This document shows, one piece after another, positions 35,501 to 46,070 of a DNA stretch of 64,000 bases. Source of the DNA: Reticulitermes speratus (Eukaryota > Arthropoda > Insecta > Blattodea > Rhinotermitidae); assembly GCA_021186555.1 (NCBI GenBank), contig JAJKFL010000042.1, positions 9,153,781 through 9,217,780 on the forward strand, read 5' to 3'. Position 1 is the first letter of the stretch. The number at the start of each line of letters is the position of its first letter. Under the pieces are notes generated by a model that ran no database searches, was not told where the DNA came from, and saw only the letters and a list, made by a program, of their open reading frames with translations. The position numbers and the translations under genes are program-made.

Positions 35501-38500
35501 TATCCCTAACATAACCTAACCCTAACCTATCCTGATCTGACCTGACAATCTAACTTAACCTAATCTAACCTAACCTAACAATCTAACCCATCCCAACCCA
35601 ACCCAATCGAACCCAACCTAACCCAACCTAACCTAACCCAACCAAACCCAACCCAACCCTACCCAACCCAACCCAACCCTACACTAGCCTAGCCTAACCT
35701 AGGCTACCCTACCCTAACCTCACCTAAACTAATCTCACATAAGCTAACCTAACCTAATCTAACCCAAACTAACCTAACCTAACCTATCATAACCTAACCT
35801 AACCTAAACTAAACTAACTTAACTGTGACCTGACCGTGACCTGACTGTGACCTAACCGTGACCTGTCAGTTACCTGACCGTGACCTGACCGTGACCTAGC
35901 CTGTTCTGGCCTACACTAGCCTAGCCTAATCTAGCCTACCCTACACTAAACTCACCTAACCAAACCTAAATTAACCCCAACTTACCCAACTAAACTCTAC
36001 CTAACTCAACCCAAACTAACCCAACCTTAACCCAACCTAAGCTAACCTAACCAAACCTACTCTACCCTAACCTCACCTAACCTAACCTAACCTAAACTGA
36101 TTGTGACCTGAATGTGTCCTAGCTTAGCCTACCCTACCCTAGTTTTCCCTAGCTTATCCTACCCTAACCACCTAACCTAACCATACCTAACCTACCCTAC
36201 CCTAACCAAATCTCAGCTAACTTAACCTAACATTACCTTAATTAACCTGACCTAACGTAATCTAACATTACCTGAGAGTGACCTGACATTGAGTTGACTG
36301 TGACCGGAACGTGACCTGTCCGTGACCTGACACTGACATGACCGTGACCTGACCGTGACCTGACCTTTACCTAACCGAGATCTGAGAGTGACTTGACCGT
36401 GACCTAGCCTAGCCTAGCCTACACTACCTAGCCTACCTACCCTAAACTCACCTAACCTAACCTCACATAAGCTAACTTAACCTAACCTGACCTAACATAA
36501 CTTAATCTATCCTAACCTAACCTATCATATATCTAACCTAACCTAAAATTACGTAACTCAACCTAACAACCCAACACAACCTACCTAACCTAACCTAAAC
36601 TAACTTACCTAACCTAATGTAACCTAACCCAACCTAACCAAACACAACTCAACCCAACCCAACTTAAAATAACCTAACCTAACTGTGACCTCACTGTGAC
36701 CTGACGATAACCTGACTGTGACCTGACCGTGACTTGACCGTGATCTGACCGTGACCTAGTCTACCAAGCCTACCATTAGTCTAGCATACCCTAGCCAGGC
36801 CTAACCTAGCCTACCCTACCCAAACCTCACCTAACCTAACCTAAACTAAACTAACAAACTAACCCAAACTAACCCAACCTAACCTAACCTACCCTAAACT
36901 ATCCTAAACTTACCTAACCTAACCCAACCTAACCTTACCTAACATAACCTAATCTAACTTAAAATAACATAACCTGACCATGACCTGACTGTGAACGGAT
37001 TGTGACCTGAACGTGAACTGACCGTGCCCTGACCGTGACCTGAACGTGACCTATCCTACCCATCCCTAGCCTAACCTACCCTAACCAACTAACCTAACCT
37101 AACACAACTTAAAGCAGCCTAACACAACATAACCCAACCTAACTCAACCTAACCTAACTCAACCCAACCTAACCTAACCAAATCCAACCCAACATAAACT
37201 AACCTAACATAACCTAACCTAAATTAAAATAACCTAACGTAAAACTAACCTAAACTAACCTTACCTAACCTATCCTAACCTAACCTACCCTAACCTAACC
37301 TCACCTAACCTAACCTTCGCTTACCTAACTTAACCTAAAATACCCTAACCTAAACTCACCCAACCTAATCTAACCTAAACTTACCTGACCGTGACTTTAC
37401 CGTGACCTGAACGTGAATTGACAGTGACCTGACCGTGACCTGATCGTGACCTGACCGTAACCTTACCGAGACCTGACCGTGACCTACTCTAGCCTAGCCA
37501 ACTCTACCCTTGCCTAGCGTAGCCTAGGCTAACCTACCCTAACCTCACCTAACCTAACCTCACATAAGCTAACCTAACCTAACATTACCTAACCTAACTT
37601 CTAACCTAACCTAACTTGACCCTGTCCTGACTGTGACCTGAACGTGACCTGACCGTGAGCTGAACGTGAGATGACCGTGAGCTGAACGTGAGATGACCGT
37701 GACCTCAACGTGACCTAGCCTACCCTACCCAAACCACCTAACCTACCCTAACATATCCTCACCTAACCTAATCTAACCTAACCTAATCTAAACTAACCTA
37801 ACCTGACCGTGACTTGACCGTGTACTGACAGTCACCTGAACGTGACTTGACAGTGACCTGACCGTGAATTGACTGTGAACATAAAGTGAATTGAACGAGA
37901 CATGACCTTAAGCTTACCGTGACCTGACCGTGACCTAGCCTAGCCTAGCCAACCCTACCCTAGCCTAGCCTACCCTAGGCTAACCTACCCTAACCTCACA
38001 TCACATAAACTAATTTAACCTAGCATTACCTAACCTAACCTAATCTAACCTGACCTAATTGTGAACTGAACGTAACCTGAACGTGACATGACCGTGACCT
38101 GACCGTGAGCTGACTGAGACCTGAACGTGACCTAGCCTAACCAAGCCTAGCCTACCCTACACTTTCCAGGCCTACCCTACACCAACCACCTAAGCTATCC
38201 TAATCTAACCTAACCTAACACAACCTAACACAACCTAACCTAACCCAACAGAACCCAACCTAACCCAACATAACTCAAATTAACCGAACCCAACCCAACC
38301 CTGAACGTGACCTAGCCTATCCTACCCTACCCTAGCTTTCCCTAGCTTACCCTACCCTAACCACCCAACCTAACCTAACCTACCTAAACAAACCTCTCCT
38401 AACATAACCTAACCTTACCTTAACTAACCTAACCTAATCTAACCTCACCGTGACCTGACTGTGACCGGAACGTGACCTGACCGTAACATGACCGTGACCT

Positions 38501-38645
38501 GACTGTGACCTGACCGTGACCTAGCCTTAGCTTAGCCTACCGTACCCTAGCCTGCCCTGCCCTAAACTCACCTAACCTAACCTCACCTCACATAAGCTAA
38601 AGTAACCTAACCTAAACTAGGTTAACCTAACCTAACCTAACCTTG
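32508..38645. repeat. Degenerate telomere-like array, part 2, with higher-order blocks
   Basis: Six kilobases mix CCTAA-type units with a second unit of about 10-11 bp, CCTGACCGTGA (and CCTGAACGTGA), in alternating domains. The + strand keeps an A/C-rich polarity throughout. Larger blocks are duplicated: a 367-bp block at about 32581-32947 repeats at 32948-33314 and again from about 37041. About 1.2 kb (33000-34200) recurs at 37080-38300, and 34930-35240 resembles 38300-38610. No open reading frame of note exists across it. Confidence 0.85.
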
Positions 38646-39685
38646 CTCCTCTGGTTCCCTGGACCATATGATATGAGTACAAAATAACTAGATGCAATGC
38701 TATGGGACGTTACTCGTTACAGAATATTACAGATATGACATCAGTGTTTCCAATACATTTCATATTATAATAATCTTAAGACTGTACGATTTTTGCAATG
38801 CTTTGCAATACAGAAGTTAAAAGATTATAGGACACTGTGAATAGGAAATGCAGTGGAATGCCATGCCCTGGAATGCCTCGTATGCACTAGTATGCACAAG
38901 TGTTCACAACAATTCTGTGAATTTAAAATGTACTGCATTAAGAAAACTGGTATGCACCTGTATGCCTCACAAATTTGCAAATTCGGCATTATAGGCTTAA
39001 AAGACCCAAATTTACTTTTTAATGTACAATTTATGGACGCACCAATAAAAATAAGAAAAACTAAATGATCCTTCACGACCTTCAAAGAACTTCGAAGATC
39101 TTTCGTAAGATCAGGCAGAGTCTATGTTATCAATAGAGGGTTGACAGGACAGTCTATTATAGTTATTGACAAAGGGTGTCAAGAAGGCGTATTATAAACA
39201 CTTTCAGAGGGATGTCAGCACAGTTAATTACAGGCATTTATAGAGGGATCTACTCTGAATGTAATCGCAGTGAATTCTGTTTTGATTCATATCAGTCTAC
39301 TATAGAACTTACTCTACAATTTGCTCAGACTAAACTTTGATTTTCGTAAAAAGAGCACGTAATTAAAAATAGTGCTACAGGATATACAATATGTAACTCA
39401 TACAAGTTTACAACGTTCATATAAACACTTTCATAATATGCCACGTACGTGAAAAATGCCAACTCAGTATACTGTAAACTGTGACATCTGTACTCAATGC
39501 TGCACTTATTTCAAATCTTCTTCCACAGCTGAGGAATATCCTGCAACAAGCAATGCAATTTGATTTTATTCTCAACCAGCACACATCAGGTACAGTACTT
39601 ACCCATTTCTTGAAATCTTAAAGATTTTTTTTTCTGGGTGTCCCATACCACACACTTTTCTACTTATAACACACTAAGGCACATA
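38646..39685. other. Intergenic, no gene recognised
   Basis: Sequence between the telomere-like array and satellite locus 2. A patch of GGAATGCC/TATGCAC short repeats lies at 38850-38960. No coding region is supported. Confidence 0.55.
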
Positions 39686-40054
39686 TCAAGGGAAAGCATG
39701 TAGCGCATGCGCGGGGGAATGTGGGGTGTGACGTTTCACGGGAATACGTGGAATGGCAGGCGAGATACAACCGGAAATGTACCTTGTTCTCGAAGTGCCC
39801 TTCATTATTGACCGACTTCAATCATACTTACCCTGCATGTGCCACATGCGAATACAGTGTGAAGTCTCAGTGACGTCCCTCCAACATAAGGCGAGATACA
39901 GACGAAAAAGTACTTTGGCCCTCAAGTAAAATACCCTTCCTTATTCACCGAGTTCAAGCAAATTCTCACAGTTTGTAGCGCATGCGGGAACAGTGCGCGG
40001 AAAGAAGTCTCATTTACATCCCTCTAATGGAGAGTGAGATACAGACGAAATAGT
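39686..40054. repeat. Satellite of about 142 bp, locus 2, left part
   Basis: Just over two units in the same orientation as 22770-24030, with GCATGCG-type blocks near 39700, 39841 and 39976. The last unit is interrupted after CAGACGAAATAGT (40042-40054) by element 2. Confidence 0.9.
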
Positions 40055-41519
40055 GAGTATGAGTGTAAGTGTGGGTCGGGCCCTTACGGTCCCGATGCAC
40101 GTAGGCCTTTAACAGGCCCTTTGTGCCCCTTAACTAAACTCTAAGTCACAAGAGCCCTGTCCTTGTAATAAAGGTCCAGATCGCCCCCAGACTTAGTTCT
40201 CTGATATTTTCAGGGTTCAAAAAGAATGAACCCAGATAAGTGTGTCTGTGTGTCGCCAAAGCCTCACATTCACACAAAACATCAGCTGAGGTCTCCTCCT
40301 CTGCTCCGCATTTCATACACAAGGGACTGTCACTCAGGCCCATAATGTGGAGGTGTCTTCTCAAGGTGTTATGTCCGGTAAACAGGCCAATAACCACCCT
40401 GGATTGCGTCCTATTAAAGGACAGCAGTCTGGTCTTAACGGCAGTGCGAGGGCCCGAGATCAACTCTCGAGCCTGTCTCTGAGTGCCAGCTAGTCCCTGC
40501 CACACTATCGAGTGCTGTTTAACCAGCCAGCACTGAATTTTCTTCTTTATACTCTGCCTCGAGACTCCCAGGGCCGGTTCCCGTCCCACAAAATGGTTGC
40601 CGGAACCCCTCCTTGCGAGCTCATCGGCAATTTATTTCCACGTATTCCAGAATGTCCGGGGACCCAAAAGAGTCCCATAGAATGATAGGTGGAGATATCA
40701 TTCAACGCCCTTTGACACTGTCATACTAATGGGGACGTTGTTTTAGCAGCCTGTAAAGCTTTCAAAGCTGTTTGACTATCAGAGCAAATACTAATTTATT
40801 TCTCTGGTCTAGCATTAGTTTGTATTTCATAAACACAGGCCAGGATAACATATATCTCAGCCTGGAAAACTGTTACATATTTCCTAGAGAGATACTGAGC
40901 CTCCTCCCCGAGGACTGCCCATAGACTCCGGCCCCTGACCTCCCCCCTGCGTCCTGGACCCATCTGTAAACCAGACGAGCCCCTTCACCACAGGCGGGGA
41001 CCCAGGTCCCTTAGTCCACTCTTCTCTATTCAACATGTCAACCCTATACTTAGGTTCAAAATTATATGTCGGCCTCATAATATCGTTCCCCATACTAAAT
41101 ATGGGATCCGATTTCTGAAGCCGCATTAATATGTTACTATGCCCACCATTGGGGTGTAGGTAAGACAGGCACCCCAGACTCCAGAGTCGATGCGCAGCTG
41201 CCCTCGCCTCGCCTTGAACCACTAGATCAAGTGGTGCAAGGCAGGTGAGCACCTCCAAGGCACTCGGTTTAGTGCGCATGGTCCCCGTTATTCCCAGACA
41301 AGCAAGTCTCTGGATTCTACTCAGCCGTTTCTTGGCACTAGCTATCTGACAGCCAGGCCACCAGACTAGAGATGCAAAGGTGATGGATGGCCGAATGATG
41401 GAAACGTAGAGCCAATAGATCACTTTGGGTCGCAGGCCCCACGCACTACCAAATGTCCTCCTGCAGGTCACATAGAGCTGTGTGCCTTCTTCACCTTGAT
41501 ATCCACATGCTCCCGCCAA
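40055..41519 (-). pseudogene. RT thumb, RNase H and 3' end of element 2
   Basis: Frame 41519-40884 reads CRRTFGSAWGLRPKVIYWLY, then LACLGITGTMRTKPSALEVL and the first RNase H block, WFTDGSRTQGG. A frameshift follows. Remnants of the middle RNase H are visible to about 40620. Frame 40589-40146 gives GREPALGVS, NRTQSRVVIGLFTGH and the knuckle CMKCGAEEETSADVLCECEA. Catalytic RNase H residues past the first Asp are scattered across frames. Confidence 0.8.
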
Positions 41520-41596
41520 GACAGTCGAGAATCTAGATCACCCCCAGATACTTGACCGACTCGGAACGGTGCAGAGTAACTCCAAAGAAAAGAGGT

Positions 41597-42574
41597 TCAA
41601 AGAAACCATAACGTTTCGTTTTCCTTGTAAATACGTATGACCATGTCGGTCTTGTCAGGGTTAACTGACAGGCCAACTCTGCCGCACCATTTCTCTACTG
41701 TATGAAGAGCCCCCTGCATGAGCTCCGACACCATGTTCGGGAATTTCCCTACTGCCAACAGACAAATGTCATCGGCATAACCCTGGCAGTATACACCGCC
41801 CATACTGAGCCTTGCTATCAAATCGTCGACAAGGCACCACAAGAGTGGTGACAACACACCTCCTTGCGGGCAACCCCTGGACACCGCAACCTTCACGACC
41901 GTGTCATTAAGAGTCGCCGTGGCCAAACGGCCTTCTAGGGTAGCCCTAACCCACCGGACAATAGTGGAGCTGACTCCACGCCCAATAAGAGTGTTACACA
42001 TGGAGTAAAAGGAAGTGTAGTTAAATGCTCCTTCTATGTCCATGAAAACACCCAGTGCTCTTTCCTGCTGGTCCAGCACCTTCTCCAGCCGTACCACGAG
42101 CTGATGAAGAGCCGTTTCCACGGATTTCCCAGCTTGGTAAGTATACTGGTTGGTATGCAATGGCCTAAGAGCCAAAGCCCCATCCCTTAAATATCTATCT
42201 ACCAGCCTCTCCATCGTCTTAAGCAAGAACGATGTGAGACTGATGGGTCTAAAATCCCTAGGCCCAGTATAGGAATTCCTCCCGGGCTTAGGTATAAACA
42301 CTACCTTGACCTGGCGCCATATGGCTGGAACATAGCCCATAGCCAGGCAGGCACGAAATATTCTGATCAGGTATGGGATGACAATCTCCCGTCCCTGTTG
42401 CAACAAGGCCGGGTATATGCCATCCATTCCCGGAAAACGAATTAATCGCCCATTCCACTTTCCTGTAGGTGACAATATCCGCAGCCACCTGCCAATCGCA
42501 TCGCTTTGCGCGGCAGGCAGCCGCAGGTGCCACCATCTCCTCAGTAAATACCGAGTCCGGAAAGTGGGTTGCAA
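41597..42574 (-). pseudogene. Reverse transcriptase domain of element 2 (open over 325 codons)
   Basis: An uninterrupted frame holds FPGMDGIYPALLQQG, VVFIPKPGRNSY, FRPISLTSFLLKTMERLVDR, LGVFMDIEGAFNYTSF (first catalytic Asp), SRGCPQGGVLSPLLW, and GYADDICLL (the YADD box). The fingers-palm core is complete and its Asp residues are kept. It is still non-functional in this copy, because the endonuclease is absent and the frame is lost just after CGRVGLSVNPDKTD. It would normally copy element RNA at a nicked target. Confidence 0.85.
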
Positions 42575-43693
42575 GCAGGAGTTCTAAGGTTTCTTCCTTA
42601 ATTGCGTTCGCAGTCCTGAGGGAGTCAGCAGAGACCCCAGTTTAGTTTTTGGGTCCCTAGAAAGAGCCCTACCGAAGTGGGTAGATCATTAATGGAGTTG
42701 CCGGAGGCTCTCCAGGATTCTTGAGAAGCCTTCCTGACCTTTCTATATCTCCGCTGAGCCTCCAGCTCTGAGAAGTTCTCTCTCTACGACTCTTATTGAA
42801 GAGCCGTCTTACTTCCCTTCTAAGGGCCTCCAAAATGGATGAAACCAAGCCACCACTCTCTTATAAGTAGGGAGAGCCTCTAGACCCACCATCCTGAGCC
42901 TTGAGCCCTCCCATGCGTTCATCTTGGGTACCTCACTACCCAGCCCAATCCCTGGTCTCCTTATCCTGGCAAACCACAATGGCAGCTCCTTTTGCCCAGT
43001 ATGTATCAAGGAGCGTGGGAGTGAACCCTCTTCAGGGAGCCTATCCACAAGCCCGCCGATAGCACGCTGGATGTTAATGAAATTCTCATTGGAGACCTGT
43101 ACTTTGGGGTAGCCATCACAAATGATGGCCATCCACAGACCCTCCTGGGCGACTCTGGCACAGCTCAGTTGTCCAGCTATTCTGGGCCGCTTCACCTGCC
43201 CACTCTCTGGTGTACTTCCCGAGGATCTCTGGCGTTTGCCAGGACCCTGTTCAGGCTGCCCAACCTCTTGAGAGCTGGACCCAGATATACCAGGCCTCTG
43301 CTCCAATAATTCCTCGCGTACTTTACCTTGGAGCCCTGAAGTACTGGGCCCCTGAGAAATCTGTTTTTGGCCGCCTTGAAGCGGGGGCTGGCCGCCAGTA
43401 GAGTCCCCGGTAGGGGCCCCCGCCAGCCGAGCCCTCCTGGCCCGCTTCTTGGCAGCACCACTTCTCTTCTTCTTCTGACCCTGGAGACCCAGAGTGCCTA
43501 CCTTTTCTGTCAGCGCCTCCAGGTTCCCAGGGTTTTCTATACCCGAAAGCAGGCGTTCCCCCCGACTAGCGGGAGTTTCACTCGTCTCGGGCGAATTCGG
43601 ATTCTGCCCAGTTGCCCCTTGCGGAGTCTCCGGGCGCGGGTGGTCCCCATTATTGGAGCTCCCCCTAGAATCCTTGTCGGAGTCCCCAGTCAA
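42575..43693 (-). pseudogene. ORF1 (DUF4780-like) of element 2, with damaged linker after it
   Basis: Frame 43693-42809 (294 codons) starts with a Gly/Ser/Pro/Gln-rich region and a basic patch (QKKKRSGAAKKRARRARLAG near residues 93-112). It ends in a C-terminal domain with LWMAIICDGYP and ELPLWFARIRRPGIGLG, which I recognise as the DUF4780 type seen in ORF1 of insect non-LTR elements. It ends in a stop after FWRPLEGK. In another frame, REVRRLFNKSRR directly continues into the endonuclease-RT linker. The endonuclease has therefore been deleted between ORF1 and the linker. ORF1 proteins bind element RNA; that role is known for the family, not shown here. Confidence 0.65.
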
Positions 43694-44204
43694 GGAGCGC
43701 TCTCAAGTTCTGTTTGAATCTTAAGTTTCTTCATTTTTCGTCCCACGAAAAAGGGGGAAGTATGCAGTCCACCAAGCAGAGCCCCCATGCCTGGCAAGGC
43801 TATATTACAACTAGGAGGTCGCCTGGTATCCCAGAGGGCGCCGTTTATGACAGACTAACCCACTGGCATTCATACCATGGGCACGGCACTCACACCGTAG
43901 GATTGGGGATTGTTTTTCAAGGTTTACTCCTTTAGATCCGCTGTGTTCTGCACAAAACAGGGTCACCTCTCGTAGGTTATGGCTCTTTTCACCACGCGCA
44001 GACGGTCTTGGGTGAGGAGAGGCTATATAACGTGTCCATCACCCCTGGGGTAGATATCCGGAACCAGGTCGGAGCCATCATCCCTCGACGATGATCCCAA
44101 CCAAGCCCGGAATCGTCCAAAGCCCTGCTCGGCCCGGGCCGATGCCATCCCCACACGGCGATGACCCGACCGGGGCACGAACCCGGCAAAAATCCCCTTG
44201 ACCT
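43694..44204 (-). other. 5' UTR of element 2
   Basis: Non-coding, GC-rich sequence upstream of ORF1. It is clearly related (GGTGTGAG, GATACCAGGCGACC versus GGTACCAGGCAGCACC, GGGGCTCTGC, TACTTCCCC) to the 5' region of the chimeric insert at about 51000-51150. This supports both being true 5' ends of the same superfamily. Confidence 0.65.
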
Positions 44205-46070
44205 CAGACGAAATAGTACTTTGGTCTCCAAGGAAAGTGCTCTTCATTATAGTCCGATATCAGCTAAACTTGTACTGTTAGTAGTGCATGCGCGTACAGT
44301 GCCACAAAAAAAGTCTGTTACTTCCCTCCAATGGAAGGCGAGATACAGACGAAAGAGTACTTTGGTCTCCAAGTAAAGTGACCTTCACTATTGCCGAATT
44401 TTAACCAAACTTGCACCTTTTGTAGGGCATACGCGTACAGTGCGACGTATGAAGTCTCAGTTACATCCCTTAATACAAAGTCGAGATACAGACGAAAAAG
44501 TACTTTGATCCTCAAGTAAATTGCACTTTATTATTGACCGATTTGAACCAAGCTTGCTCTGTTTGTAGCCCATGCGCACACAGTGAGAGGTATGAAGCCT
44601 CAATTCCATCCCTCTGATGGTAGGCGATATACAGACGACAAATCAATTTGTCTCCCAGTACAGTGCCCTTCGCTACAGACACATTTCAGCCAAACTTCCA
44701 GTGTTCGTAGCGCATGGCGTACAGTGCGTGCTATGAAGTCTCAGTTTCCTCCCTTGAATGGAAGGCGAGATATCGACGAAAAACTATTTTGGTCTCCAAG
44801 TAAAGTGACCTTCCTTTTTGGCAGATTGCAACCAAACTTGCATCTTTCGTAGCGCATACTCGGAGTGTGGAAGGTACGAAATTTCATGAAAATCCCTCCA
44901 ATGGAAGCCAAGTACAGTCGAAAACGCAATTTGTTTACAAGGTAAAATGCCAGTAATTCGTGACCAATAGGAATAAAAGTGTCAAAGCTTGGAGCGCATG
45001 CGATATGGGTGCGAGGTATAGGCTGACCATACGTCCCGTTTTGAACGGGACAGTACCGTTTTTTTTGCTATGTCCCGGCCGTCCCGTCGTTTTAGTAAAA
45101 TGTAATTTTTGTCCCGTTTTTTATTTAAAAAACATTAAAATATGCTTAAATATTGGTCAGTCATAACCTATAATCAAGTTTGCATCAATGGCTGCTATTG
45201 TAGGTACCAGTCATTCGTGTAACCGTCGGTAGAGGCGCGTTGATCGAGATCGACAATTGCCCATTGAATAAATAGTGTAACTTAAAGTCAATGAATTATT
45301 CATAGAAAAGAAAAAACACGTGTTGGCAACACTTGCGCGGTTCTGTGAAGAATTATTGTGAGTTCAATATTTTTATGTAATAAAACATTTTTTTAAATGT
45401 CCTACACTTTATGAACATCTCCCCACCTCCGTCCCGTTTTTGTCTCAAGGAATTATGGTCAGCCTAGCGAGGCATGACGTTTCACGATAATCCCTCCAAT
45501 GCAAGCCGAGACGCAGCCGGAAACGTACGTATTTCTCCAAGTAAAGTGCCCTTCATTACTGAGCGATCGCAACCAAAATTACAAACTTCGCAGCGCATGC
45601 GGGGATAGTGAGGGATATGAAGTTTCAGGAAAATCCCTCCAACGAAAGCTGAGATACAAAAGAAAAGTTACTTTGTTCTTCAATTAAAGTGCCCTTAATT
45701 CTTGACCGATCGCACCGTGTTTACGTCATATGAAGCTGGTCCTTTGGAAGGGCGAATTATGAAGATACAGAAAATTCTCTCCAACGGAACACGAGATACA
45801 GACAAAAAGTACTTTGTTCTCCAAGTAGAAGGCCCTTCATTATTGACCAATAGCAACCAAACTTACATCGTTCGTAGCACATGCGAGTATACTGAGGTGT
45901 ATGAAGTGTCAGGAGAATCCGTGCAATTGAAGCCGAGATCAAGTCGAAAAGTTACTTTGTTCTCCAAGTAAAGTGCCCTTAATTATTGACCGATCTCCAC
46001 CACGCTTACATCATATGAAGTTTCAGGAAATTCCCTGCACTGGAAGCTGAGATACAGACAAAAAGAAGAA
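44205..46070. repeat. Satellite of about 142 bp, locus 2, right part
   Basis: Units continue after element 2, with GCATGCG-type blocks near 44283, 44423, 44566, 44708, 44850 and 44990, then (after the hAT-like insert) 45590 and 45875. Subtracting both insertions leaves steps of 140-144 bp, so the array was continuous before. Some units carry deletions near 45730 and 46010. Confidence 0.9.
45019..45466. mobile_element. Non-autonomous hAT-like element (448 bp)
   Basis: The ends are perfect 13-bp inverted repeats, TAGGCTGACCATA, followed by CGTCCCGTTTT-type subterminal repeats on both sides. Flanking 8-bp duplications are GCGAGGTA (45011-45018) and GCGAGGCA (45467-45474), one mismatch apart. 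An 8-bp duplication is characteristic of the hAT superfamily. The interior is AT-rich with no transposase. It is inserted inside a satellite unit. Confidence 0.85.

Larger units (their letters stand above)
40055..44204 (-). mobile_element. Non-LTR retrotransposon (element 2) with a 13-bp target-site duplication
   Basis: CAGACGAAATAGT lies at 40042-40054 and again at 44205-44217. Removing one copy plus the 4150-bp insert restores the satellite unit exactly (GATACAGACGAAATAG, then TACTTTGGTCTCC). In element order on the - strand: a GC-rich 5' UTR (44204 to about 43700), ORF1, RT, RNase H, knuckle and a short 3' UTR. The AP endonuclease is missing although both ends are present, so the copy has an internal deletion. 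Same broad group as element 1 but clearly diverged and more GC-rich. Confidence 0.9.
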
